The notes: generated by a model not told the origin, from the sequence alone. 64,000 nt of DNA from Cytobacillus sp. IB215665 (GCF_033963835.1 NZ_JAXBME010000001.1:248001-312000); one strand, 5' to 3'; positions 47,301 through 55,088 are shown, counted from the stretch's first letter. A program made the numbers and translations.

Positions 47301-47532
47301 GGGTAAAGAGCTTTGCTGCTTGGCCTCTCGATAACGATTGATATGGCTTAAATGTGCCATCAGGATAGCCTGTAATGATTCCCTTTTCGACAAATGTTTG
47401 GACTTCTGTGTAAAAGGTTTCTCCTGCTTTTAAATCAGTAAAGTTTGTTTTTGCATGTATAGCAGCTGGAGTCGCTACACTTGCGACAAGGGCAGCAGAA
47501 ATAGCTGAAGCGAGAAATTTCTTATTGTTCAA
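44338..47532 (-). CDS. SLH-domain surface protein with Ig-like repeats, very acidic
   Basis: A 1,064-residue protein starting at TTG with AGGAGG nine bases upstream. The signal peptide is cut near AIHA (about 27). Three SLH repeats follow (about 29-80, 90-145, 150-207: GIITGYPDGTFKPYQSLSRG, ANLLKEDGDNVFNAG, FQNGITTGKDDGRYAP). Next comes a bacterial Ig-like domain (VQVSYYDGRTEEAAVSWN, about 225-285) and then several SbsA-type Ig-like repeats, each marked by a phrase such as IKVSFSEAMDFDAL, VTFSEPVNTDTALDEENF or ISITFTENMDEDTLS. The Asp/Glu content is striking (DDDDELDHDAKINDDK). Probably a secondary S-layer protein or large adhesive wall protein. Confidence 0.9.
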   Translation of the reverse strand: MNNKKFLASAISAALVASVATPAAIHAKTNFTDLKAGETFYTEVQTFVEKGIITGYPDGTFKPYQSLSRGQAAKLFTRALDIDIPNNVDELIADYTDIQPGSEFADYVAAMKSANLLKEDGDNVFNAGAPLTRDVMAMWLVKAFNLKPNPDVNVTLTDLHTVGSEYVDAVKVLFQNGITTGKDDGRYAPAEAVKRGQFAAFMYRSMFRIESVEDVPDMTFDISEEVVLPDTVQVSYYDGRTEEAAVSWNDQDFDFTKPGVYELIGSVAGVDKKVYTTVVIEDGPLAIKDITAPNLRQIEIDLNHDRYNSDIVENMRYYDIVDDRDDNIEIAQIRADKDKIIITLEEVQQNNSDVYVTVDETITGEDYGESVEFLDTTVPEVVDVSAISKRNIKVSFSEAMDFDALHGEEITNRDIKSAFEIDDDKYSIKSMTVTDHGKAVNIELYSTIKEGDHTLTLVDQLFDYGKYQVKSSTFEFDVDYDNTDPTLERVTNIQPNQFTLVFNKDIQLDDEDRDFEESFYHTNRSHEAQTVYQKNEREIVVIFGQNDLMEGDTEIFVDSYAIFDLWGNPNGSIVESISLSDDETSPIIENVQMISEEDASTSYVQLLVTFSEPVNTDTALDEENFSIYDDDDNDLFIKRVEIEEDAYDDQTFIITLDTRYGELPKAEYTLKAYDIEDLFENELDENKYTFEAGSEVPPEDFTANVFVDDDALYFVIDFNEKMATTGQYSIEDLDKYELAYKNDSVLLEDLDDEQNVRISTNPYDGGKMLEIVIKRTGILSEAYEDFLDDIFDDIEDSDVDDITLSVAMVANNNGVRTARLTNDIELDSEESFAIGSEEIVALETDTIQVTFDEPLYDFDIDDFEVYVDEDGDRNADAREILEIDDYDIEMEDDETVLTIILDDDDELDHDAKINDDKIYITTIDDPYTSNRFGQTIEINDELVEDRISPEIAFDDDEAEVYVHKHKDHDDKAIISITFTENMDEDTLSRLSFEVGGGTYDVESASVVDEVVYLVVDLDGDDPEDLVGEYVEQLNSVTDKNNNTVNNIEVKIEDEKGSKDTDDIS

Positions 47533-47655
47533 ATGGAAATACCTCCTTATTTTTCGTTATAAACTATTAATTACCAATTTAAGAATACTATAAATCTAGC
47601 ATGAATAAAAGGAATCTCATAGGTTTTTAGACAAAATTCTAGTGCTTTTTAGCCG

Positions 47656-48153
47656 TTAAAAATGTCGCATGCTGTCACGTTGCTGACTAGTGAATTGAAA
47701 AATACACATGGCTGTTCGATGCATTTGTTTTTCTAGTATATAATGTGACTCTTTCATCTGTAGCTGCTGGTCATACGTAAACGTAATAATCGACTGAATA
47801 TCAGTGTTTGTGGATGATGTATAAGGTTGGATTTGTTTGATGTGGTGGTGAAAAATCCAGCTGTTTTCAAAGCGTTGTGGGGATTGCGTAGGAAAAGCGA
47901 AGATATGCTGTTGAGGGTTAATAGGAATGGGAACCTTCTGTCTTGAGCCAGTTAAGTGTGTCACAGCGGCACGCCTTCCTTCATAAGTAGCACCTCCGTC
48001 TAAGCAGGCTGCTTTGACGAGCTGTAACGGTGTTTTAGCGATAACTATTTGTCGCTGTTGCTCGTAAACAATGGTGTCATAGTCACAATGAGTAGCTGGT
48101 AATAGTACCATTGTACTTTGATTGATCTCATAATCTAGCAATACTTTTTCCAT
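47656..48153 (-). CDS. comK: ComK-family competence transcription factor
   Basis: Encodes 165 residues from the ATG at 48153, chosen for AAAGGAGTG upstream; a longer frame to 48216 lacks such a site. The sequence follows ComK: MEKVLLDYEINQSTMVLLPA, then TPLQLVKAACLDGGATYEGR (Bacillus subtilis has MKPLQIVDRSCRFFGSSYAG), VPIPINPQQHIFAFPTQSPQ and WIFHHHI, plus MHRTAM near the end. ComK activates DNA-uptake genes by binding paired A/T boxes (AAAA-N5-TTTT). This copy is about 27 residues shorter than the B. subtilis protein, lacking the C-terminal region that there contributes to degradation and activation. Several Bacillaceae carry two comK paralogues, so this might be the secondary one. Confidence 0.85.
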   Translation of the reverse strand: MEKVLLDYEINQSTMVLLPATHCDYDTIVYEQQRQIVIAKTPLQLVKAACLDGGATYEGRRAAVTHLTGSRQKVPIPINPQQHIFAFPTQSPQRFENSWIFHHHIKQIQPYTSSTNTDIQSIITFTYDQQLQMKESHYILEKQMHRTAMCIFQFTSQQRDSMRHF

Positions 48154-48238
48154 AGGAAATGACACTCCTTTATTGAGGGTAATAGCGGATAGGGGAAAAT
48201 GCACGAATTTAATCATGTGAGCAGTGGGGGGTAAGGGG

Positions 48239-48496
48239 CTACTTGTTATTTTTATTTAATGCTTTTAGTTCTTCTGTAACTTGTTCAAAAAGGCTGTCAA
48301 CACTCATATCTAGACCTTTATGAAGCTTATAAAGGGTAAATGTCGTCGGAATCTTTTCGCCACGTTCTATTTTTCCTAGATTTTTATCATCAAGGTCTGT
48401 AATTTCTGCTAGATCCTCTAGCGTTAACTTCTTACTAAATCTTCTTAACCTAACATACTTACCAACAGCTTTTCCGAAAATCTCTCGTTCTTCCAA
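48239..48496 (-). CDS. XRE-family helix-turn-helix regulator
   Basis: Encodes 85 residues from a TTG at 48496, chosen because AAAGGAG lies eight bases before it. A single Cro/C1-type HTH spans about 8-62: VGKYVRLRRFSKKLTLEDLA, then DLDDKNLGKIERGEKIPTTF (recognition helix) and YKLHKGLDMSVDSLF. No effector domain is present. It precedes comK on the same strand by 85 bases, so it could regulate itself or comK. Similar SinR-like small regulators control development in Bacillus, but the specific target is unknown. Confidence 0.85.
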   Translation of the reverse strand: MEEREIFGKAVGKYVRLRRFSKKLTLEDLAEITDLDDKNLGKIERGEKIPTTFTLYKLHKGLDMSVDSLFEQVTEELKALNKNNK

Positions 48497-48607
48497 GTGC
48501 TTCTCTCCTTTTTTAAAACTATTATCAAATGGAAAAATGAGAGAGAACACGTCCTATAGGACTCTAAATGTAAATAACTAGTAAAATTAGAGAAACTTTT
48601 TTATCAA

Positions 48608-48735
48608 GGTTGTTTTTGCATTGCTGGTTGTTACTCGTATGAAGAAGAATGCACGTATAGCGTTCACGACATACATCCATTCTCCTGAAAACATACAGTA
48701 CAAAATTTAGTAACAATAGCTTTACGAAAAAAGCC
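48608..48735 (+). repeat. MITE-like element with 8-bp target duplication
   Basis: Starts GGTTGTTTTTGCATTGCTGG and ends TTTACGAAAAAAGCC. Flanks are TTTATCAA (left) and TTTATAAA (right), one mismatch. Its right flank is also the left flank of the next copy. Confidence 0.75.
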
Positions 48736-48743
48736 TTTATAAA

Positions 48744-48878
48744 AGCTGTTTTCGCTTACTTGTTTTCCTAAAAAACCTAATCACAAATCTTTTCTTCTCT
48801 AAGACTATGACAGTCATATAAAACACCACAGGTACTTATATGAAAGTGAAGTAAGCAACAAAGTTTACGAAATGAGCC
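48744..48878 (+). repeat. MITE-like element adjacent to the previous copy
   Basis: Starts with the AGCTGTTTTCGC end (first base mutated) and ends AGCAACAAAGTTTACGAAAT then GAGCC. Flanks are TTTATAAA and TTCATAAA, one mismatch, indicating a second insertion using the duplicated target of the first. Confidence 0.75.
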
Positions 48879-48992
48879 TTCATAAAAGATTGAACGGCTC
48901 CTCGTAAATACGTACCAAAACAAGGTTTAAAGCCATTTTCAGCGTTTTAACATATGTCTGAGTAAAAAATAACAAAAAATTGAAAAAAACAC

Positions 48993-49021
48993 TTGAAAGT
49001 GACGATGTTGTCACTTATAAT
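48993..49021 (+). promoter_or_regulatory. Promoter of the MFS-TetR operon
   Basis: TTGAAA, exactly 17 bases, TATAAT. The first operator palindrome lies in the spacer, so repressor binding should occlude RNA polymerase. Confidence 0.65.
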
Positions 49022-49060
49022 AAATGACAAGGTTGTCACTTAGTGACGATGTTGTCACTT
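48997..49060 (+). promoter_or_regulatory. Three tandem operator palindromes, probably for the operon's TetR
   Basis: Copies at 48997-49016, 49022-49041 and 49041-49060 each consist of AAGTGAC (or AAATGAC / TAGTGAC), six bases, then GTCACTT. Arms are seven-base inverted repeats; the first is perfect. Centres are 25 and 19 bases apart. Placement on the promoter and immediately before the pump gene points to autorepression by the TetR protein encoded downstream. Confidence 0.75.
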
Positions 49061-49088
49061 TATAATAAATATGAGGGGGATTTTAACA

Positions 49089-50369
49089 ATGGAAGCTACG
49101 AAGCAAAACAGTTTGTTAAAAAATAAGCAATACGTATATTTGATTGCGTCACAGCTCGTATCAAGCTTTGGGGACTGGTTAGACGTTCTTGCGTTAATGG
49201 CTTTAGTCGGATTGAAGTGGGAGGTATCACCATTACAAATGGCTGGTGTCATGCTCAGTATGGCATTGCCGATGATCTTGTTCGGTCCATTAGCTGGTGT
49301 GTTCGCAGATCGTTTTGACCGCAAGAAAATGATGATAATATCAGATATCGTTCGCTGTCTCGTTGTCATTGGTTTCGTCTTCGTTACAAGTCTTTGGCAA
49401 GTATATGTTTTATTATTTATTAAAGGGGCTTTCAGTAGTTTATTTGTACCAGCGAAAAACGGTAAGCTGAAGGAAATTGTTGATGATGAACAAATGCAGC
49501 AGGCGATGGGAATAAGTGGCATGATTGATAATGGAAGTAAAATTGTAGGACCGATGATCAGTGGTGTTCTTGTGTCAACGGCTGGTATCTACTGGGCATT
49601 TTATATTGATGCGGCAACATTTATTGTATCTGCATTATTACTTATCGGAATCAAAAGAAGTACTTACGAGAAGGTTGAAGCTAAGCCTGCTGAACAAAAG
49701 GTTGCTTTTTTCAGCCAACTGAAGGAAGGTTTCCAATTTCTAAAAGGTTTTCCGAGTTTGTTATTTGGTCTAATCGTGCTAAGTCTGTCACTATTCGTGC
49801 TACAAATTGCAGATTCGCAGCTCGTCATTTTATTTCGCGATATAGATGGCAATACGATTGATCTACTAGGCTATTGTATGGCTGCGAGTGGAGCGGGCAT
49901 GTTCATCGTATCAGCGATTCTTACGCGGAGAAAGAAGTCACTACCAATCAATTTTGCGATTGCAGTAGGTGCGACTATTCTGGGCTTATGCTTTGCAGTG
50001 CTTCCGTTACTCATTCATTTACCAGCATCAATGATTATGGTTATCTTTCCAATCTTATTTTTTATTGCGGGTACATCAGCAGGAATCATTATCATTTCAT
50101 TTAACGTTGGCGCTCAAAAAGCGACTCCTGTACAATTAAGTGGTAGAGTGTTCGGAACGATTAATAGTATGACGACGTTTGCCGCACTCATCGGTATGGC
50201 TATGGGTGGGCTGTTAGCTGAAGCATTTGGTGTAGTAAGTGCAATTCTTCTGTCAGGAAGCCTATTAACAGTTGTAGGAATCGCGACATTTATCATAACA
50301 AGATTTTTAGAAAGAGGGGATCGAGTTGCCAAAGGTCACGGACGATTACAAGGAGAAACGACGTCGTGA
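49089..50369 (+). CDS. MFS transporter, probable drug or metabolite efflux pump
   Basis: Encodes 426 residues from the ATG at 49089, which has AGGGGG upstream (an earlier in-frame ATG is less favoured). It has about 12 membrane segments and the major-facilitator loop motif FADRFDRKKMMIISD after helix 2, with QLVSSFGDWLDVLALMALVG in helix 1 as in the macrolide-efflux-like (MefA/NreB) branch. The gene's end overlaps the TetR gene by 44 bp. With three operator palindromes on its promoter, it should be induced by a ligand of the regulator, most likely the transported compound. The substrate cannot be read from sequence. Confidence 0.88.
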   Translation: MEATKQNSLLKNKQYVYLIASQLVSSFGDWLDVLALMALVGLKWEVSPLQMAGVMLSMALPMILFGPLAGVFADRFDRKKMMIISDIVRCLVVIGFVFVTSLWQVYVLLFIKGAFSSLFVPAKNGKLKEIVDDEQMQQAMGISGMIDNGSKIVGPMISGVLVSTAGIYWAFYIDAATFIVSALLLIGIKRSTYEKVEAKPAEQKVAFFSQLKEGFQFLKGFPSLLFGLIVLSLSLFVLQIADSQLVILFRDIDGNTIDLLGYCMAASGAGMFIVSAILTRRKKSLPINFAIAVGATILGLCFAVLPLLIHLPASMIMVIFPILFFIAGTSAGIIIISFNVGAQKATPVQLSGRVFGTINSMTTFAALIGMAMGGLLAEAFGVVSAILLSGSLLTVVGIATFIITRFLERGDRVAKGHGRLQGETTS

Positions 50370-50943
50370 AATATTGGACGTAGCAGAAAAGGTATTTTGT
50401 GAAAAAGGATTTGGGTCAACGACGATGACTGATATCGTTAATGAGACAGAATTTAGTCGCGGAGGAGTATATAAATATTTTTCGAGCACAGATGAAATGT
50501 TCCAAGCCATTATGGACGACAGAGATAAGAAATTTAGCACATACTTTAATCAACTTGCAAGTGACTACGAAACGATATGGCAAGCCCTTTGCTATTATTT
50601 AGATGAGTTCGAAGGCAATTTGAAAAGCCTTAAAAGCGAATTCGGCATAGTTCAATCAGAGTATTTTATTATGAGCTCAAGATACAAGGAAAGAGGACCA
50701 TTTTTACAGTTAAGAGTGGATAGAAATATGAAGGTCTTAGAAGACTTTTTACAAATAGGTGTCGACACAGGTGAGTTCAAGCCAATACAACCGTTAGAGG
50801 CTATTGTGCTCTTTCTTAGCAATATTACAGACGGCTTATACTTAAATACACATATGGTTGGCTATGAAAGAGCACATATCGTTGAGCAATTTGAAGGCTT
50901 GAAAATGTATCTTACACAAGCGTTAGGAGTTGCGAAGAACTAG
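50326..50943 (+). CDS. TetR-family transcriptional repressor
   Basis: A 205-residue regulator starting at a TTG with AGAGGGG upstream, inside the end of the pump gene, so translation is probably coupled. The N-terminal HTH is typical: REILDVAEKVFCEKGFGSTT, then MTDIVNETEFSRGGVYKYFS (recognition helix with KYF). The C-terminal ligand domain has ERGPFLQLRVDRNMKVLEDF. It most likely represses its own operon by binding the palindromes at 48997-49060 and releases on ligand binding. Confidence 0.9.
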   Translation: MPKVTDDYKEKRRREILDVAEKVFCEKGFGSTTMTDIVNETEFSRGGVYKYFSSTDEMFQAIMDDRDKKFSTYFNQLASDYETIWQALCYYLDEFEGNLKSLKSEFGIVQSEYFIMSSRYKERGPFLQLRVDRNMKVLEDFLQIGVDTGEFKPIQPLEAIVLFLSNITDGLYLNTHMVGYERAHIVEQFEGLKMYLTQALGVAKN

Positions 50944-51040
50944 TTTGGTTACTGGGAAGTGTTATTGCCGCTAACCGAGGAGATTGAATAAGTAGAATAT
51001 TACGGGAATACATGAAGAAAATGCTATAAATAGTTAAGCT

Positions 51041-51072
51041 AAGAGCAATGCGAATAGGCATATGCTCTTTTT
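51041..51072 (+). terminator. Terminator after the TetR gene
   Basis: AAGAGCA / TGCTCTT with an inner pairing of ATGC / GCAT, then TTTTCG. Confidence 0.7.
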
Positions 51073-51213
51073 CGTGTGTTCTACTGAATGGTGGTTAAAT
51101 AAAGGTATGTGTGGTAATTGTTAATATGCATAAACTGGTAAAAACTGTTTATATATGTGTGAAACTAATCTATATTCTTGACGTCTAATCATTGTAGATA
51201 GGGAGTGAATGAT

Positions 51214-51711
51214 GTGCGGAAATTACTTGTTTCTGGAATATTGATGTTATTGTCATTCGGCTGCAACAACATAGAGGATGGCATGAACGTGATAGCAAGT
51301 GAAAAGGTTTTACCAACAAATTTTCAAGAAATTGCTTTTGAGAGACAAGAAACGCCATACAGGGATTATTTAGTGAGCAAAGTTGTTAATGAATCAGACT
51401 TTGAAGAAGCATGGAATTTATTCAACTTTGAGGATGATATGCCACTTGTAGACTTTAACGAGAAGGCGGTTTTTTTCATTGGACTTGCTGAGTCTGGTTC
51501 TTGTCCATACAACATAAAAAGTATGAAACAAAGCTCTAATAACAAATCGATCACAGTTTCTTTATCCTCAACGATGGGCCCTTGTACAGATGATGCAACA
51601 CGAAGAACATTTGTTATTGAAATTAATAAAGAAATGGGCAAAGAAATAGAGAGTGTTGTTATTGATGAGGGTAGAGTTGAAACAAGCGTACCATTAGCAA
51701 AAAACTTATAA
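51214..51711 (+). CDS. Lipoprotein, unknown function
   Basis: A GTG at 51214 with GGGAG eight bases upstream starts 165 residues with a short lipoprotein leader ending LSFGC; an upstream in-frame GTG at 51205 lies too close to the ribosome site. The mature part (FEEAWNLFNFEDDMPLVDFN, KAVFFIGLAESGSCPYNIKS, STMGPCTDD) resembles small extracytoplasmic proteins with a protease-complex-inhibitor-like beta fold; two cysteines may form a disulfide. Family membership is not certain. A hairpin terminator (AGAGCA / TGCTCT, 51919) lies 200 bases downstream. Confidence 0.7.
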   Translation: MRKLLVSGILMLLSFGCNNIEDGMNVIASEKVLPTNFQEIAFERQETPYRDYLVSKVVNESDFEEAWNLFNFEDDMPLVDFNEKAVFFIGLAESGSCPYNIKSMKQSSNNKSITVSLSSTMGPCTDDATRRTFVIEINKEMGKEIESVVIDEGRVETSVPLAKNL

Positions 51712-51918
51712 AAAAAATGATTTTATGACCGTAAAGAAGCGTAGTGCTTTTTCACTGGCTATAAGTCTATTATCACACATCCATTATGTTGAAATAATAG
51801 TTTGTGGAAATTCAAGCAATGTGTTCACATCATTTTGCTACAATCAAAAGGATGCTACATAAATAGATAAAATTCTTCACGAAACGACAAAAAACTTCAA
51901 CAAGGTCGTTCATTGACG

Positions 51919-51953
51919 AGAGCAGTGCTATGATGGCGATTGCTCTTTTTTTT
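51919..51953 (+). terminator. Hairpin terminator
   Basis: AGAGCA / TGCTCT with imperfect inner stem and a run of eight T. It is 200 bases after the lipoprotein stop. Confidence 0.65.
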
Positions 51954-52162
51954 GTTCACTTTGTGAAACTACTGTCGTACTTTTGTGTATTAACGCCTCA
52001 ATGCTAAAAACGAGGGAAAGGTGTATTGATATACAAAAGTAGAGTACGTTAACCGCTTAGTTTATGCCACTAAAACTGATGTCCAGTATGTCTATTATAT
52101 ATCTAGTATCAAACTAAATGACTATAAAAACAATGTAGAAATATGTCGAAAAATGTCTTTAT

Positions 52163-52210
52163 AGGAGGAATTATTCAATTATGGCAAAATGTATTGAACA
52201 AATATTTTGA
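52163..52210 (+). other. Leader mini-ORF with strong ribosome site upstream of the protease gene
   Basis: AGGAGG followed by ATTATTCAATTATGGC opens nine codons (MAKCIEQIF) and stops. The ribosome-site segment resembles that of the S-layer gene (GGAGGAAATTATTCAATGGC). It may be a leader peptide, or a relic of an S-layer gene start. The rest of 51954-52367 shows no gene. Confidence 0.3.
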
Positions 52211-52367
52211 ATTTTGTAAAGTTTACATGTGGGCTGATAATGTAAGTATTTATACATTTTCGGTAGTTCCAAAAATTATTACAGGTGTTATTCTTATTTT
52301 TCACATTTGAATACTTTGTAAAATCCTTTGAAGGGGCTCACTAATAAAAAGAGAAAAGAGGAGAAAA

Positions 52368-55088
52368 ATGAAAAAGAACAGAAAAATTGTTTCATCAGCA
52401 CTAGCAACAGGGTTAGCACTAAGCACAATACTCGTTCCTACAACAGGCACTTTATCAGTAGAGGCAAAATCAGAAAAAGTGTCTAAAGAAGAGAAGAAGG
52501 AGTCAAAGCAGAAAGAGAAACTAGACAAGATGCGTGAAAAAACCAAAAAGAAAAATGGAAAATTTAAGGTGTCATGGGATGAAGAAAAAGACGTTCCACG
52601 CCTCGTATCTGGTAAACTATCAGATGCTAATGTAGATATTACAACCTTCCTTGAAGAGAGTAAGGATATATTTAATATTGATGATGGGGAGTTTGATGTA
52701 AATAGTGTAGAAACAGATGAGCTAGGTATGTCTCATTATCGTACACAGCTTACTGTTGACGGAATTCCTGTATATGGTGCAGAGCTTCTCGTTCATACCG
52801 ATGCTAATGGTATCGTTACAGCAGTGAATGGGCAAGTAGAACCGAAGCTAGGGAAGAAAAAATGGAGTAAGTCTGTCAAGCTATCACAAAGAGATGCGAT
52901 TGAGGTGGCTGAATCAAACTTAAGCTTCACACCTGATGCAAATACGTATACGACTGAGCCGGTTTCCGACCTTTATGTGTATGAGCATGAAAACAAATGG
53001 ATGCCAGTTTATATCGTTGAATTACAATTCCTAGAGCCATATTTTGGCCGTGAATTTTTCTTCATTGATGCGAAGAAAGGTGATGTATTGAGGTCGTTTA
53101 ACCAACTTCAACATGCTGAAGCGACTGGAACAGGAACAGGTGTATTAGGTGATACGAAAACGATTAATACGTTTGAACAGAATGGAACATATTATCTATC
53201 TGATCGCACGAAGGCAAGTGGCAGAATTGAAACGTTTGATGCTGGTGATCAATGGGCGACTGGTTCACTTGTATCAGATAGTGATAATAACTTCAACTCT
53301 TCTCGTCACAAAGCAGCAGTAGATGCACATTATTATGCTGGTGTCGTCTATGATTACTTTAAGAATGAGCATAACCGTAACAGCTACGATGATCAAGGTA
53401 GTGATGTTATTTCAAGTGTTCACGTTCGTGACCCAGATGCATTAAATCGACCATGGAATAATGCGGCATGGGTTGGTACTCAAATGGTGTACGGTGATGG
53501 AGACGGCACAACATTTACAGCGCTGTCAGGATCATTAGATGTTGTTGCTCATGAGTTAACACATGCTGTCACTGATTTTTCAGCTGATTTAGTTTACGAG
53601 TTTGAGCCTGGTGCATTAAATGAATCATTCTCTGATGTGTTTGGTATTATTGTAGAAGCTGATTATGAAGGCTCAGCAGATTGGTTATTAGGTGAGGATG
53701 TATATACGCCTAATATAAGTGGTGATGCGTTAAGAAGTGTTTCAAATCCTACTCAATACAACCAGCCTGCTCACTATGATGATTTCGTCGTTTTACCAAA
53801 TACTCGTGAAGGTGACTGGGGTGGCGTTCATATCAATAGTGGAATCCCTAACAAAGCCTTCTATAATATTGCGACAACGATTGGCCTTGATAAATCAGGG
53901 GATATTTATTACCGTGCGTTAACAAGATATTTAACGTCACAATCTCAGTTTATTGATGCGCGTAACGCATTGTTACAATCAGCTGCAGATTTATTCGGTG
54001 AAGATGGTACTGAGTATAACGCAGTTGCTGATGGCTTTGACGCAGTTGGAATCGGTGGCGATATTATCGTAGATCCTGATGATACGTTTGAACCAAATGA
54101 TTCATTAAGCGAAGCATATAGTGTAACAAGTGGCGACAGATATACTTCTTACATTTCTTCATCAACTGACGAAGATTTCTATACGTTCACAACTGGTGGT
54201 GCTGGAGAAATCACTGTTGATTTAACGAATGTACCACAAGATTATGATCTATTCTTGCTTGACGAAAATGGCTCGACTTTGGATAAATCTGAAAACGCAA
54301 GAACGTCTGACGAATCAATTACTTTCTCTGCGTCTGGAGAGGATACATTCTATGTAAAAGTTATTGGTTATAACGGAGCAAATAGCTCAAGTCCGTATTC
54401 ATTAACTGTGTCGTTCCCAGAAGAACCGACAACAGAAGGTGAATGGTACTATGAAGAAGCAAGCTATGATACACCACATCCATATTCAAACAACTTCACT
54501 GATACATTTACGTATCAAAAAGCGGGTGCTGAACAAGTAGCTATCCATTTCTCAGCATTTGAAACAGAGGCAAACTATGACTTTGTTCATATTACAGACG
54601 GAAATGGTGCAACAGTAGCATCATATGATGGTACACAAGATGCATTTTGGGTTGTAGTTGATGGTGATGAAATTAATGCGACATTAGATACTGATTTCAG
54701 TATTACAGCGTATGGCTATACAATTGATCAAGTTGGCTACTTTAGCGATACACCACTAGTACAAGGAGTCGACCAAGGTGAAGCAAAAGAAGCATTTTAT
54801 GATGAAATAGAAGAAGCAGATAAGCCTGATCCAGACGCTTATGTTGCGCCAGTACGTGAGGAAAAAGAAGAAATAAGTGAAGGCGAAGAAAGTGGCGAGG
54901 ATACTGGTGAAGAGAGCAGTGAAGAAGTAGGTAACGAAGAGGAAGAGGAAAGTAGTGAAGAAGTAGGTAACGAAGAGGAAGAGGAAAGCAGTGAAGAAGT
55001 AGGCAACGAAGAAGAAGAAGGTAAAGAGGAGGAAGAGGAAGAAGGAGCAGGTGAAGGCGAAGGAGAAGGAACTGGCGGAGGAAACTAA
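52368..55088 (+). CDS. Thermolysin-type (M4) metalloprotease with C-terminal beta domains and acidic tail
   Basis: A 906-residue secreted zinc endopeptidase, unusually long for bacillolysins (500-600). Order: signal peptide (about 1-33, VEAKSE), FTP and PepSY-type propeptide (FKVSWDEEKDVPRLVSGKLS; LSQRDAIEVAESNLSF), and the catalytic domain with HELTH (H395, E396, H399), third zinc ligand E419 in GALNESFSDVFG, and VHINSGIPNKAFY carrying the transition-state histidine. A pre-peptidase-C domain (about 575-685; DEDFYTF, DYDLFLLDENG) and a CUB-like domain (about 690-800) follow. The end is Glu-rich with three 12-residue copies of SSEEVGNEEEEE-like sequence and GEGEGEGTGGGN. Paralogue of the gene at 56128. 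Confidence 0.93.
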   Translation: MKKNRKIVSSALATGLALSTILVPTTGTLSVEAKSEKVSKEEKKESKQKEKLDKMREKTKKKNGKFKVSWDEEKDVPRLVSGKLSDANVDITTFLEESKDIFNIDDGEFDVNSVETDELGMSHYRTQLTVDGIPVYGAELLVHTDANGIVTAVNGQVEPKLGKKKWSKSVKLSQRDAIEVAESNLSFTPDANTYTTEPVSDLYVYEHENKWMPVYIVELQFLEPYFGREFFFIDAKKGDVLRSFNQLQHAEATGTGTGVLGDTKTINTFEQNGTYYLSDRTKASGRIETFDAGDQWATGSLVSDSDNNFNSSRHKAAVDAHYYAGVVYDYFKNEHNRNSYDDQGSDVISSVHVRDPDALNRPWNNAAWVGTQMVYGDGDGTTFTALSGSLDVVAHELTHAVTDFSADLVYEFEPGALNESFSDVFGIIVEADYEGSADWLLGEDVYTPNISGDALRSVSNPTQYNQPAHYDDFVVLPNTREGDWGGVHINSGIPNKAFYNIATTIGLDKSGDIYYRALTRYLTSQSQFIDARNALLQSAADLFGEDGTEYNAVADGFDAVGIGGDIIVDPDDTFEPNDSLSEAYSVTSGDRYTSYISSSTDEDFYTFTTGGAGEITVDLTNVPQDYDLFLLDENGSTLDKSENARTSDESITFSASGEDTFYVKVIGYNGANSSSPYSLTVSFPEEPTTEGEWYYEEASYDTPHPYSNNFTDTFTYQKAGAEQVAIHFSAFETEANYDFVHITDGNGATVASYDGTQDAFWVVVDGDEINATLDTDFSITAYGYTIDQVGYFSDTPLVQGVDQGEAKEAFYDEIEEADKPDPDAYVAPVREEKEEISEGEESGEDTGEESSEEVGNEEEEESSEEVGNEEEEESSEEVGNEEEEGKEEEEEEGAGEGEGEGTGGGN
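54919..55026 (+). repeat. Intragenic 36-bp tandem repeat, three copies
   Basis: Units AGCAGTGAAGAAGTAGG followed by AACGAAGAGGAAGAGGAA-type sequence encode the acidic tail of the M4 protease. Copies are nearly identical, so length variation between strains is likely. Confidence 0.85.

Noticed and set aside
49874-50104. 76-codon frame inside the MFS gene
   Set aside because: Out-of-frame shadow of the transporter.
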